DNA from: Bradyrhizobium sp. JYMT SZCCT0180
Lineage (GTDB): Bacteria > Pseudomonadota > Alphaproteobacteria > Rhizobiales > Xanthobacteraceae
Length of the DNA stretch: 64,000 nucleotides
Direction: 5' to 3'
NCBI RefSeq assembly: GCF_018130165.1
Contig: NZ_JAFCLZ010000012.1
Location: 1-64,000, forward strand
Below the pieces are notes generated by a model, which was not told where the DNA came from, searched no databases, and saw nothing but the letters and a program-made list of their open reading frames with translations. The position numbers and the translations under genes were made by a program. Shown piece by piece: positions 54,401 to 59,736 of the stretch. The stretch's first letter is position 1. Every line of letters starts with the position of its first letter.

Positions 54401-57085
54401 GTCGCGACCGAGTCCATCGACGGCGGGTCTGGAACCGACACTATCGTCTTGACCAATGTGATGACGGTTGATTTCAACATCGGGACGGTCATTGGCATCG
54501 AAGCGCTAACCGGTAGCAGCGGAAATGATATCGTAACGCTGTCCGGCTCGCTCTCGGCGTCTCTGGGTACGATTGATCTCGCTGGAGGCACCGACAGCTT
54601 GACGCTGGCCAATGCCGCCAACACGCTGACGGTAAGCAACACCGAGACCATCACGGGAGCCGCCGGGAATGATGCGATCACGTTAGGTACGGCTCAGGCT
54701 TCGGGCACGATCAATCTCAATGGTGGTACCGACAGCTTGACGCTGGCCAACGGCACCAACGCGTTGACGGTGAGCAACACCGAGACGATCACGGGCGGTA
54801 CCGGGAATGACGCGATCACGCTGGGCGCAGCTCAGGCCTCTGGCACGATCGACCTTGCCGGCGGCACCGACAGCTTGACGCTGGCCAACGGCACCAACAC
54901 GCTGACGGTAAGCAACACCGAGACGATCACGGGCGAGACCGGGAATGACACCATCACGCTCGGCACTGCACAGACATCGGGCACGATCAATCTTGGCACC
55001 GGCACGAACGCCCTAAATCTCGCGGCCGGCACCAATATGTTGTCGATATCGAACGTAGGCACTGTCACGGGTACCGCCAGCAGCGACATCCTGACGCTGA
55101 CTGCCGCCTTTACCGGCGGTACGATCGACCTCGGCGGCGGCACCGGCGACGTGCTGAACTTGGGTAACTTCACCAACACGCTGACGGTGAACAACACCGA
55201 GACCATTGTCGGCGGTACCGGCGTCGACACGATCACCGCGGACGGTGGTAGCAGCACGATTACCGGCGGTGCTGGCGCCGACGTGCTGGCGGGCGGGGCA
55301 GGCAACGACACCTACGTCTACGGTGCTGCGGATGCGGCTGCCGGTGAGAATATCGTCGAGGCCGCCGGTGGCGGGATCGACATTATCCGTACCACGGCAA
55401 CGACTGACTTCAGCGCCCTGACTGTCAATGGCGGGACCGATCTTTCGGGAGCAGGTTCGCTCGGCATCGAACAAATAATCATTGCGGGTAGCACCACGGC
55501 GACCTTCAACGGTGCGCAGTTGACCGGAAACGCGATAGCGATCAACGAATTTGCGGAGGCTACGACAAGTTTGGTCATCAACGTCGCCTCAGGCGCGACC
55601 GGTGACTTCTCCAACCTTACGTTCGGGGCAGTAGGTGCCGGAAATGCCTTCGACGAGGCAGATAACATAACCATCAACGGAAGCACCGGAAATGAAATCA
55701 TCACCGCCACTACTCTCGGTGCCACGGTTAACGCAGGCGCCGGCATTGATCGGGTGGTTATCGAGGCAGGTACAAGCGCCGCATCGTGGAACATCAATTT
55801 AGGGGCGGGCGATGGGGCAGTCGACACGATCGTCTTCAAGCATGCCGGGATAGGCCTAGGTCATGATACGGTCGCCACCGTTTCCGCCTTCGCTGTGGCG
55901 AACGATCGGGTTGCAATCAAATTTTCCAACACGGACGTAACCGGTACCAGTTTCGCGGAGATCACGACGGATGGTACCGCGATCGCCGGGACGCAAGTTG
56001 TTGAAGTCAAGATTGCTGCCCGTGTGACTTCTAATCTCACCGACGACTCTAACAGCGGTGACATTGAAGACATTATTGCTGCGGCCACCAATAGCATCGC
56101 CGCCGGTAACTACACGTTTGTCATTTACTCATCGACATTAGCTAACGCGGATGCGGGTGTCTATTCGGTGAACATTACTGATCCTACGAACCCCAACACT
56201 GGCTCGATGACGGTCGAGCACATCATGACACTCAGTGGCGTTGGGTACGGGAATTTGACGACGTCGAATTTCGTGGCAGCCGGTGCCGACCCAATCGTCC
56301 TCGATCTCGATCAAAACGGAATCTCGTTCAGCTCCATCGGCGAAGGCGTCCAGTTCGACATTAACCACGATGGCGTCCCGGACCAGCTTGCCTGGACCGC
56401 CAACGGCGGAGACGGCATCCTCGCGCTAGATGTCGACGGTTCAGGCAAGATCGAAGGTGGCAAGGAGCTGTTCACGCCGGTCTTCAATGGCGGCAACTTC
56501 GCTGATGGTATCGCCGCGCTGGCGAGCCTCGACGGCAACCATGACGGCGTGATCGACAACAAGGATCAGGCGTTCGGTGAGCTCGTGGTCTGGCAGGATG
56601 CCAATCACAATGGCATCAGCGAAGCGGGTGAACTGGCCAAGCTCGGCGATCTCGGCATCAAGAGCATCGAGCTTGCGACCACGGCTGGCGCTCCCATCGA
56701 CGGGCAGAATATCGCCGGCGTTGGGTCGTTCACGTACGCCGATGGCGCCAAAGGCACGTTCGTCGAGGTCGATCTCGATGCCTCGCTCGGCACCGCGCCG
56801 GCGCAACCGTCGGCCGAGGCGGCCGACGCCAATCATCCGACCCAGGCTGCCGAGGTACACGACCTGCCGATGACCGCGGCGGCAGCGGCCGACATCGTCG
56901 TGGAGTTCGATCACGGCGGCCGCGATATCGACCTCAACGCGCTGCTGGGAGCGGTCGCTCCGGCGCCGCAGCAGATGCCGAGCGGCGAGGCCCATCCGCC
57001 GCTGCTGGATGCAGTCTCAACGCCCGCTGCGATCACGCTCATGCATGAGCAGGCACAGCTTGCCATGCAGCTTGCGGCTCACTAG
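39422..57085 (+). CDS. Giant type I-secreted repeat adhesin (LapA-like), 5887 aa
   Basis: This is a surface adhesin for biofilm formation or attachment, secreted without a Sec signal. In order: a ~120-residue N-terminal module with PAAG at 123-126, placed like the LapG site of LapA; VCBS/DUF5801-like domains (~190-830, many ending in DGD and a DDxP turn); four near-identical 155-aa repeats (829-1448); further related domains; a jelly-roll-like domain (~2244-2415); more repeats; Calx-beta/Ig-like repeats (~3446-4160), several exactly 103 aa; a von Willebrand A domain with complete MIDAS (D4617, S4619, S4621, T4712, D4747); RTX nonapeptides (~4950) and five 46-aa units (from 5050); EF-hand-like loops (~5628-5740). 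The secretion signal is expected at the C-terminus. A terminator follows; the secretion genes lie just downstream on the minus strand. Confidence 0.93.
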   Translation: MNAQFQVAQLSGASTSSNTAAPPRVFRLAKPLGEQAVVVNVGFDQKVKLDFSGIANEKITLVRVGEKLIILFDNKSTLTVEPFFDSRHDGLNNMAIEVAPGREVSTSEFASLFPVTTDQSVLPAAGTAGANGNAQASGANFSGNSVDPFSTGNPLDLLGQEELGTFALGPQTTLLANNFPTILANAAIAFDEDGLTGGNLGGIGDLDPTSNGPIAAVGVLAHEYGADGAGSTLLLGTGAPTGFTYALSAGGTVLTVSQIQNGISVAVLQVTLSDTIGGAYTVTQLHAIDHTTAGNENDQFFTFNYRVTDGNGDTIDGTLALTVNDDSPVVSANAPINFDEDALAGGNLGGTGDLNPGTNGPITASGVLAHNYGADGAGSLLLVPTGGTAGFTYSVNAAGTVLTISQFQDGSNVSVLQVVLTDRTSGNYTVTQLHAINHAPGQDENNQTFTFNYNVTDHDGDSVTATVSLTVNDDTPVALSGTPSEGQEEGPGSFGTVYEDGLNNLQSVGNSESIFQTTGVVIHAVDLLSFVSFGADKPGTFGINPGATAPLLFSHGVQIVYSVNAGGDTLTATAGARTVFTLHDNGDQTFTFVLADQIDHNPLDSGGGDFESININLASAFLATDFDGDSVVLQGQINIRVENDVPVQNFSATPVTGSVQEDALTDANSNNHSVGNAEGSSQTTVAEGELSSLVTVGADETGTFSLVSAPSGLPTLTSKGGTVLYSVDGDTLTAYVDGGDAGYQAGTDRAVFTLQVSSSGHYKFTLLDQIDHVLNSPANSDAETLVLNFASAIKFTDFDGDSITLSGGFSISVEDDIPVLTTASVSASVEEDDLNNAQSVGNNEDASVGKTVATGSLTTLVSVGTDEPGTFSLDTTFASLTSQGLASHGLALSYSVAGDTLTAKAGALTVFTVQVTAGGDYTFTLVDQLDHVSGNGENSLTIDLSSIVRFTDFDGDTVSLSNEFKVTVQDDIPVLSTASLSVTVEEDDLNNAQSLGNNEDASVGKTVATGSLTTLLSVGADEPGTFSLDTTFASLTSQGLASHGVALSYSVSGDTLTAKAGALTVFTLQVTAGGDYTFTLVDQLDHVSGNGENSLTIDLSSVVRFTDFDGDTVSLSNDFKVTVQDDIPVLTTASVSVTVEEDDLNNAQSLGNNEDASVGKTVATGSLTTLVSVGTDEPGTFSLGTTFASLTSQGLTSHNVALSYSVAGDTLTAKAGALTVFTVQVTAGGDYTFTLVDQLDHVSGNGENSLTIDLSSVVRFTDFDGDTVSLSNDFKVTVQDDIPVLTTASVSATVEEDDLNNAQSVGNNEDASVGKTVATGSLTTLVSVGADEPGTFSLGTTFASLTSQGLTSHGVALSYSVAGDTLTAKAGALTVFTVQVTSGGNYTFTLVDQLDHVSGNGENNLTIDLSSVVRFTDFDGDTVSLSNDFKIVVQDDIPVLTSAPAISRVVDEDDINTNWSQGTSPGDGSADGSLTEGSTGAAIVTGTLSGLVSVGADEPGRFGFTSTAVAQLTALGLFSKQTAQGDGDNGKPLFYLTSSSGNEVVITGYEPNPQGNPVFSLTLNTVTGAYEFRLFDELIHAVDNGENTALRSGLPGVNGQATVPYLDLGSIINFTDRDGDTVNLSGKFTVTVTDDVPQADIDLDGGSVTIDETAGNQADDTTSSSVRALFANLEASGIVGHDPDVPGNQGGVFPNDHNGSVAGYGALAYAHSDGAVVTDDSIIGSDSPAYPHQYSLSISGGAASGLFITDGSPINLSVNAGGLVIGTVGGAGPFAGKVAFAIAIHSNGEVSVAQYLSIRHDDPGDSNESNDANDNNSSTNLQTLSGKIVATLTVTDSDGDQSANSVNIGNLINFLDDGPSVSSNDRVVLEDDDLANGIDGGPNDDSAPQNASGTLEHAYGADGPGSTLLTGVNLPSGQGFTSTVAPDGLSLTIKQNGVDVLLVTLTDATSGNYTVTQLHAIDHPTLNGQNGDDTENNVIFTVNYRVTDGDGDTVNGSMEVNVDDDSPEPNFVLQSGTLVVVDETAGPQSITATPSVPGDANDNDITNPFPVSVTNPGVPGTDSTLFGAPQVSQSVGAVVAVTPNYGADGAGSVVYSIDVPNSSVASGLTTTSGHPITLFEVNSTLIVGRYDVNNGSVGANDPAAFAIYINPTTGVMSVIQYVPIMHDDRGDFDEDNDNGNNANDAAPNDPLTAQQWITNSALRVTATVTDHDGDSVDQRFDIGNKIRFEDDGPSLTVTAPAAISGLDFGTFVPNGNAWGTDSGTATGTNGGWTIADANQGHTGGALLGNTGPGAVQLERVGDGYLGLHSSTNGFMVDLDASARDVNISQVVNGLAVGQTYDLRFEAGSPSPGTSHLEVWFGGVKVGDITPTGQMQQYAITLTGGSGDASNRLEFRETGTPDNHGTYLANVSVGDIVIDETAGIQAYPDSNEVAANTLFNAIAQKGTDPDMAPQFAAGTSPAVSVAASFGADGPFGGSAATGTSYSVSTTGGTNHVNSGLTTTAGQQIYLFNETYAGITYVVGRYDSDGVGGASNAGYANGTVQDAAAFAFSIDSTGHIQVVQYVSLYQPNTASNDEGVFLKAGSLSVNVTVTDGDSDSLTKSADVSASIRFDDDGPTLISGTSVKAEVDEDGLHLPGFSNSNADGSPLLRDGEVTGTNSATASSVTYGELDALVNFGADGFGSFGLKAMNSPVDSGLKSKDGQILIITDANGLHGYVDNGTAGFDPTPVTGDREVFTLTVNTDGSYTFTLKDQIDHSVLDGEGVGNNENTTFIDLSTYVVATDGDGDSVPLGAGSFTVKVVDDIPVVTVRAPEQEVHVDRETLSFDLKGGNDVVGGVSTNSIKGIWATGVDLTDNDDTANTSNNSIGIGDGQSIDGLGHQGQKTTGPEILTLEFFENVNIPNGNGQPTHGAAYDVNVFRFSIDAAESQQNDDAVVFVSVLNNGSVVSPNDYVVTINGAAPSTVAIVHNVYDNGTLIGYVFENVPDDADFQITSASGFDTVKVGNYNGFAFTTDNNASETVSTGNSFKVYGLEADILTEVVTLETFKVSHDESPGVNTAADPNAANDIAVDNDANTPAPAAPSAIFDANAIGYARSEISVTSPGSLFAGTVGADENGTWSFKVTSANGGAISNLDSGLQTLDGTHIMLSTEASGAVVGMANQTAVFRVYVDADGFVWVAQYQAIQHDVAGSDQAAFDDIAIVTAALHIQGTLTDFDHDAITKVSPVALNVQFQDDGPLAVAEGSQTVVEGSAPLQGQLDFNAGTDGATVTQVNGQNLIFGIDGYSQAISTSHGSIQVTASGAYKFTPQADDFHQSGGASNFTYTVTDGDGDTSGSTVAFVVTDDTDVTTVTLNDRMVNEGAGTATITASVDHAPQGSSLVLSLSNGATITILAGQTTGTSTPFAVQGDDPYIDNQTYTVSITGSTGGNYESLNKADTATVTINDTIDPTTVTLSASTVLEGSNASYVFTATLSNASHGTTTITTDQGVITILDNQTTGTLTVAPNPANVEDPYVDPTQLTATVTAVSGGNFENLTGIGASATAHINDTTTTNFVTLDNVVVAENQTFVYTAHLDYAPILTPFTVTLSNNVTITFAPGQTLATSAPQSAQGDDVYLDGQVIPVSITGASGGGFEAVNFTTYGNATVTINDTVDPTTVTLTASTVSEGPGANYLYTATLSNISHGTTTITTDKGVITIGDGQTTGTLTVNPVPVNGEDPYLDASQLTATVTAVSGGNFENLTGIGNSATAHINDTTDPTTVSLSASTVSEGPGASYLFTATLSNASQGTTTITTDKGVITIGDGQTTGTLAVNPVPANGEDPYLDSSQLTANITNATGGNFENLQVLQASATAHINDTTDPTTVSLSASTVSEGPIASYLFTATLSNASQGTTTITTDKGVITIGDGQTTGTLTVNPVPANGEDPYLDSSQLTANITNATGGNFENLTVLQASATAHINDTTDPTTVSLSASTVSEGPSASYLFTATLSNASQGTTTITTDQGVITITDGNTTGTLVLPAGNGEDVYFDGSSLTATITNATGGNFEQINIGTATATSNVNDTITPVTVSLSTSNVQENVANVTFTATLSSASQGNTIVHTSQGDITIGDGQTTGTLLVATSNSEDVYVDPSSVTATITSATGGNFEQINIGTASATAQVTDTTNPVTATLTTSATTISETGGSITYTITLSGTPGSIDPDNNLVFTLTNGEQITVAAGATSGSFTKTYTDAEITSQASISNSISTVTGGAEYEQLLKTGTTSVPVDYKPTVTDSASALIVNEAALDTTQAGSDLAAGVKTGSQSNLTSETAVDTNGLTFKAGSESITSIKFADPNNVLDAYATPSFANLASGTAQWSLSDDGRTLTLAFAGQTALIMALTGSSTLAANATGAVTVTTTLVDRFAHLVPSSVLDVILGGVKVVATDTSGDQVAGTVTVNIVDDVPLAVADPTALTVLETAGQTIGTNLLSNDSLGADGATVTAVDIGAGFQNIGTSGTTVLSNANGTYTFQANGTWTFDPNVNASASNQTGNFTYQITDGDGDTSTATQAVNITNVSSPLLLVGSDAGDQTGEGTDHTVPNPQGLADGVLQGGDLADKIVGDPGAVTVQPGQSANIVLVLDRSPSMTGDDGEIDGGTTRLEAMKDAVQALINSLGSSGAQNIRVHVVQFDGDAQSLGTFDIVVSGAGVPATITTVNTAVENMLTAEQPGGTGPGGTNYEAGLYQAYRWINGELGNAPLAGAQVNRVVFISDGEPNIYMTGEHGSSTTSTSSASTAMAHVLGTLPGTDVSNEVTMIENHSSFTGASKFQIEAIGIAISDLSNLNDVEDGVGGATGGGTATNVTTASQLVSVVSVLGGSTALAAAGNDTINAGDGNDIVFGDVLHTDSLATARGVSVPAGSGWAVFQTLENRANNETDDPAGNGADWTRADTVAYIAANHLSLSAESGRAGGNDVIDGGAGDDIIYGQEGNDVITGGTGDDTMSGGSGNDTFNLANGDFVATESIDGGSGTDTIVLTNVMTVDFNIGTVIGIEALTGSSGNDIVTLSGSLSASLGTIDLAGGTDSLTLANAANTLTVSNTETITGAAGNDAITLGTAQASGTINLNGGTDSLTLANGTNALTVSNTETITGGTGNDAITLGAAQASGTIDLAGGTDSLTLANGTNTLTVSNTETITGETGNDTITLGTAQTSGTINLGTGTNALNLAAGTNMLSISNVGTVTGTASSDILTLTAAFTGGTIDLGGGTGDVLNLGNFTNTLTVNNTETIVGGTGVDTITADGGSSTITGGAGADVLAGGAGNDTYVYGAADAAAGENIVEAAGGGIDIIRTTATTDFSALTVNGGTDLSGAGSLGIEQIIIAGSTTATFNGAQLTGNAIAINEFAEATTSLVINVASGATGDFSNLTFGAVGAGNAFDEADNITINGSTGNEIITATTLGATVNAGAGIDRVVIEAGTSAASWNINLGAGDGAVDTIVFKHAGIGLGHDTVATVSAFAVANDRVAIKFSNTDVTGTSFAEITTDGTAIAGTQVVEVKIAARVTSNLTDDSNSGDIEDIIAAATNSIAAGNYTFVIYSSTLANADAGVYSVNITDPTNPNTGSMTVEHIMTLSGVGYGNLTTSNFVAAGADPIVLDLDQNGISFSSIGEGVQFDINHDGVPDQLAWTANGGDGILALDVDGSGKIEGGKELFTPVFNGGNFADGIAALASLDGNHDGVIDNKDQAFGELVVWQDANHNGISEAGELAKLGDLGIKSIELATTAGAPIDGQNIAGVGSFTYADGAKGTFVEVDLDASLGTAPAQPSAEAADANHPTQAAEVHDLPMTAAAAADIVVEFDHGGRDIDLNALLGAVAPAPQQMPSGEAHPPLLDAVSTPAAITLMHEQAQLAMQLAAH
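39788..39799 (+). other. Predicted LapG-type cleavage motif PAAG (residues 123-126)
   Basis: These codons spell PAAG in the context VLPAAGTAGANG, at the junction between the N-terminal module and a flexible Gly/Ala/Asn-rich linker. Known LapG targets have [T/A/P]AA[G/V] about 105-125 residues from the N-terminus. The cleavage is a prediction. Confidence 0.6.
41906..43765 (+). repeat. Four tandem 465-bp repeats in the adhesin gene
   Basis: The units start at 41906, 42371, 42836 and 43301, exactly 465 bp (155 codons) apart, each opening with the codons for VEEDDLNNAQS. They differ at only a few positions even at silent sites, so they were duplicated or homogenised recently. A diverged unit precedes and another follows. 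Confidence 0.95.
50372..51598 (+). repeat. Tandem ~309-bp Calx-beta/Ig-like repeats in the adhesin gene
   Basis: The units start at 50372, 50681, 50990 and 51299; the first three are exactly 309 bp (103 codons) and the fourth is 300 bp. Each begins with codons for DPTTV and ends HINDT or similar. Older, more diverged units lie before (49757, ~50065) and after (~51599). Confidence 0.9.
54569..55258 (+). repeat. Five tandem 138-bp repeats near the RTX region
   Basis: Units begin at 54569, 54707, 54845, 54983 and 55121, each 138 bp (46 codons). The first three are nearly identical (TLTVSNTETITG motif with a GNDAITLG-like nonapeptide), the last two diverged. They look like a beta-roll-type extension of the RTX block. 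Confidence 0.9.
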
Positions 57086-57106
57086 CCGCGGCGTCATTAG
57101 ACGAGA

Positions 57107-57139
57107 AATCCGCCGGCTTCGCGCCGGCGGATTTTTTTT
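57107..57139. terminator. Rho-independent terminator downstream of the giant adhesin gene
   Basis: AATCCGCCGGC pairs with GCCGGCGGATT (11 bp, 5-base loop), followed by eight T. It lies 21 bp after the adhesin stop. The stem starts with AA and the complement also ends in A-rich sequence, so it may also serve the convergent protease gene. Confidence 0.9.
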
Positions 57140-57239
57140 GGAAAATGCTTCGGTGAGCGACAGGGCCGCCCGCGGCCCATTTCTATCCTTGCATGGGTTG
57201 GTTTCGCGATTGTGCGTCCTCCTCGGCCGTGTGCCGCGC

Positions 57240-58265
57240 TCACATCAGTAGCGGCAAACCACCAGTCCAGGATGGCGTTGCAATCTCCGCCTCCGACCCC
57301 GTCCAGTCGACTGTGGTCGCGCCCGCCGAAGCCGCCGGCGAAGTCGCGCTTTGCCCGTCCGGCACAGCGCGCTTGGCATAGGGCGCCGCGAACAGGTGGA
57401 CACCCTGGTGGTTGATGGCGAACAGCGGCGTGAAGTTCTTGGCGTCGGAGTCGTCCGTCAGCGTGGAGAAACGGTTGTCGAGCAGCAGCCACCGGCCGTC
57501 CAGACGCGCGGCCAGCACGGCGTGGTCCTGGCGGACCGAGCGATCGCGAACCAGTACGAGCTGGAGATCATCGCGGGAGAAACCCGCGGCGGTCAGCGCA
57601 ACATACTTGGCGATCGCATAATCCTCACAGTCGCCCTTGGCGGTCGCAAACGTTGCGAGCGGCGTACTCCACCGGTCGGGTTCGCCATGCTGGGCGTAGT
57701 CACTGACGTAGCGGATCGCCGTGTTGACACCGCGATTGGCCTCGTCAAGCTTGTCACGTCCCGATTTGGAACTGACGGCGTTGATCAGGCGGAGGAATTG
57801 CGCGGCGTTGGCAGGGCATTTGCCGGCATCGCTGCCGCACTGGTCGAGAACAGCCTGCTCCTTCGTCATCGCGGCTTCGACGCCGCGCCATTTGCGCCAC
57901 AGGAGGCCGTCCGGCGCGCGGAACGTAAACAGTCCGAACGGTTCGGTGCCGATCGTCGGCGTTTCCTTGACCTCCTGCACCGCATCGGTCGCGACACCCG
58001 AAGGGGTGAGCGCAGCGAGGCGAACCGCGTCGGGTCCACGGCCGCGCTGGCGGTCCAGCTTGGCCAGTACGGCGTTGATGCTGAAGAACGTTGCCGCAGG
58101 CCTGGACGCCCGATCGGCGCCCAGCGCGGACTCGGCGGCATTGGCGTCTGCGTTGATAGTATCTTCGGCTGCAAATGCGCCCGGTGCGGCGCAAAGGCTG
58201 AGCGAGAGAATGAGCCCCGTGGCGAGCGCAAGCGAGCGCTGCCGCAATTCTACGCGCGGCGTCAT
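57240..58265 (-). CDS. LapG-like periplasmic transglutaminase-type cysteine protease
   Basis: This bacterial transglutaminase-like cysteine proteinase is predicted to cut the giant adhesin and release it. The 341-aa protein has a signal peptide (LALATGLILSLSLCAAPGAFA). The triad is C213 (in KGDCEDYAIAKYVAL), H248 (RQDHAVLAAR) and D263 (WLLLDNR); the His-Asp spacing of 15 equals that of Pseudomonas LapG (172/187). D212 and E214 flank the Cys as the calcium-binding DCE motif. The N-terminal ~100 residues and a Ser/Ala-rich tail are extra relative to short LapG proteins. ATG 58265 has AAAGGGGA upstream; TTG 58295 is less likely. Substrate by context: the protein encoded at 39422. Confidence 0.85.
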   Translation of the reverse strand: MTPRVELRQRSLALATGLILSLSLCAAPGAFAAEDTINADANAAESALGADRASRPAATFFSINAVLAKLDRQRGRGPDAVRLAALTPSGVATDAVQEVKETPTIGTEPFGLFTFRAPDGLLWRKWRGVEAAMTKEQAVLDQCGSDAGKCPANAAQFLRLINAVSSKSGRDKLDEANRGVNTAIRYVSDYAQHGEPDRWSTPLATFATAKGDCEDYAIAKYVALTAAGFSRDDLQLVLVRDRSVRQDHAVLAARLDGRWLLLDNRFSTLTDDSDAKNFTPLFAINHQGVHLFAAPYAKRAVPDGQSATSPAASAGATTVDWTGSEAEIATPSWTGGLPLLM

Positions 58266-58428
58266 GACGTCCCCTTTGTCAGGAGCGTCAGCCAACGTCT
58301 CTGCGTCAGGTCAGCCGCCCCAATCTGTTATCGGGACGGAGAGTGCGGCCACCGCCGCTTATTCGGAGTTAAAGCGCGCCGCAGGCGAGGTGAATCCAGG
58401 AAAGGCGGTCAACCACCGGTTTTCCACA

Positions 58429-58446
58429 TCGTTCAAACTTGAACGA
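58429..58446. promoter_or_regulatory. 18-bp perfect inverted repeat upstream of the LapG-like gene
   Basis: TCGTTCAA and TTGAACGA stand 2 bases apart in the 220-bp gap between the membrane-fusion-protein stop and the protease start. It could be an operator for a dimeric regulator; only symmetry and location support this. Confidence 0.4.
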
Positions 58447-58485
58447 ATCGCGGTGACGATCCGTTAAGCAAGGCGCGAGGCGGGC

Positions 58486-59736
58486 TCAACGCTCGCGCAA
58501 GGCCTCGTCGCGCAAGGTGCGGGCGGGCTTGAGAAGATAGTCGAGGACGGATTTTTCTCCGGTCAGCACCTCGACGGTGGCGACCATGCCTGGAATGATC
58601 GGCAGGGAGTTCTTGGTGGTGCCGAGGTGGTTCTTGTCGGTTCGCACCATCACACGGTAAAAAGTTTCCTGACGCTCCGACTTGTCGGCCTTCTCGTCGA
58701 CGATGGTGTCGGCGCTGATACGCTCGACCTTGCCCTTCAGCGAGCCGTAGACCGACGAATCGTAGGCGGAAAGCTTGACCACGGCGTCCTGGCTCGGACG
58801 GATGAACGCAATGTCCTGTGGCCGTATGCGGCCCTCGACCAACAGCGTGTCGTCGAGCGGGATGATGTCCATCAGATTGGCGCCCGGTTGAACCACCGCG
58901 CCGATCGTCGTCACGTTCAATTTGTTAACGATGCCGTGGACCGGGGCTCTCAGATCGGTCCGCCGCACGCGGTCCATGGCGGATTTGATATTCTCGTCGA
59001 GGACGGCCAGATCGCCCTTCGACTTGGCGAGGTCCTCATCCGCCTGCGATCGGAACGAGGCGAGGGTGTTGGCGATCTTGGATTGGGATTCGGCGAGCTG
59101 GCCCCGCATTTCGGTCGCCTGGCGGTCCAGCCTCAGCATTTCGATCTCCGGCACGACCTTCTGTTCGAACAGCTTGCGCGTCAGGGACAGTTCGCGGTCC
59201 AGCAGTTTCAGCGTGCCGGTCAGTCTGGTTACCTGCTGGTTAAGGACATCGATGTCCTGCGCAACCTTTTGTCCGCGCATCTTGAAGACGCTGGTTTCCG
59301 TCGCCACGGCTGCCGGTACCACCTGATCCAGTTGTTCCGGGAACGTAATCTCGCTCCGCCCGCGCGCCTCGGCCTCGAGGCGGGCGACCCGGGCTGCCAT
59401 TGCGGCGCGGCGTTCCCTGATCTCGCCAAACTCGGACGCGAATTTGGTGTCATCGATCCGCATCAGCGATTGGCCCTGCTGCACGATCGCGCCTTCCTGA
59501 ATGAGGATGTCGCCAACGATGCCGCCTTCAAGCGTCTGGACGACCTGGGTCTGCCGCGAGGGCACCACACGGCCGTTACCTCGCTTGACCTCGTCGAGCA
59601 CGGCAAAATGGGCCCAGACCAGAAAGGTCAGGAGCAGGGCGAGGAACGCCAGCAGCAACATCCGCGACGTTTGCGGCGTGCGCATCGCTGCCGCCGCCCG
59701 GATATCATTGGCAAAGGTGAAGTCAGATGCCGGCAT
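58486..59736 (-). CDS. Type I secretion membrane-fusion protein (HlyD/LapC family)
   Basis: The ~416-aa periplasmic adaptor links the ABC transporter to the outer-membrane channel. It has a short cytoplasmic N-terminus, one transmembrane helix (LLLAFLALLLTFLVWAHFAV), a lipoyl-like half motif (QTLEGGIVGDILIQEGAIVQQGQ), long coiled-coil helices (~110-290), the second lipoyl half (DLRAPVHGIVNKLNVTTIG) and the C-terminal barrel with the family segment IIPGMVATVEVLTGEKSVLDYLL. ATG 59736 is preferred; it overlaps the transporter gene's 3' end by 14 bases, so the two are translationally coupled. Confidence 0.92.
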   Translation of the reverse strand: MPASDFTFANDIRAAAAMRTPQTSRMLLLAFLALLLTFLVWAHFAVLDEVKRGNGRVVPSRQTQVVQTLEGGIVGDILIQEGAIVQQGQSLMRIDDTKFASEFGEIRERRAAMAARVARLEAEARGRSEITFPEQLDQVVPAAVATETSVFKMRGQKVAQDIDVLNQQVTRLTGTLKLLDRELSLTRKLFEQKVVPEIEMLRLDRQATEMRGQLAESQSKIANTLASFRSQADEDLAKSKGDLAVLDENIKSAMDRVRRTDLRAPVHGIVNKLNVTTIGAVVQPGANLMDIIPLDDTLLVEGRIRPQDIAFIRPSQDAVVKLSAYDSSVYGSLKGKVERISADTIVDEKADKSERQETFYRVMVRTDKNHLGTTKNSLPIIPGMVATVEVLTGEKSVLDYLLKPARTLRDEALRER

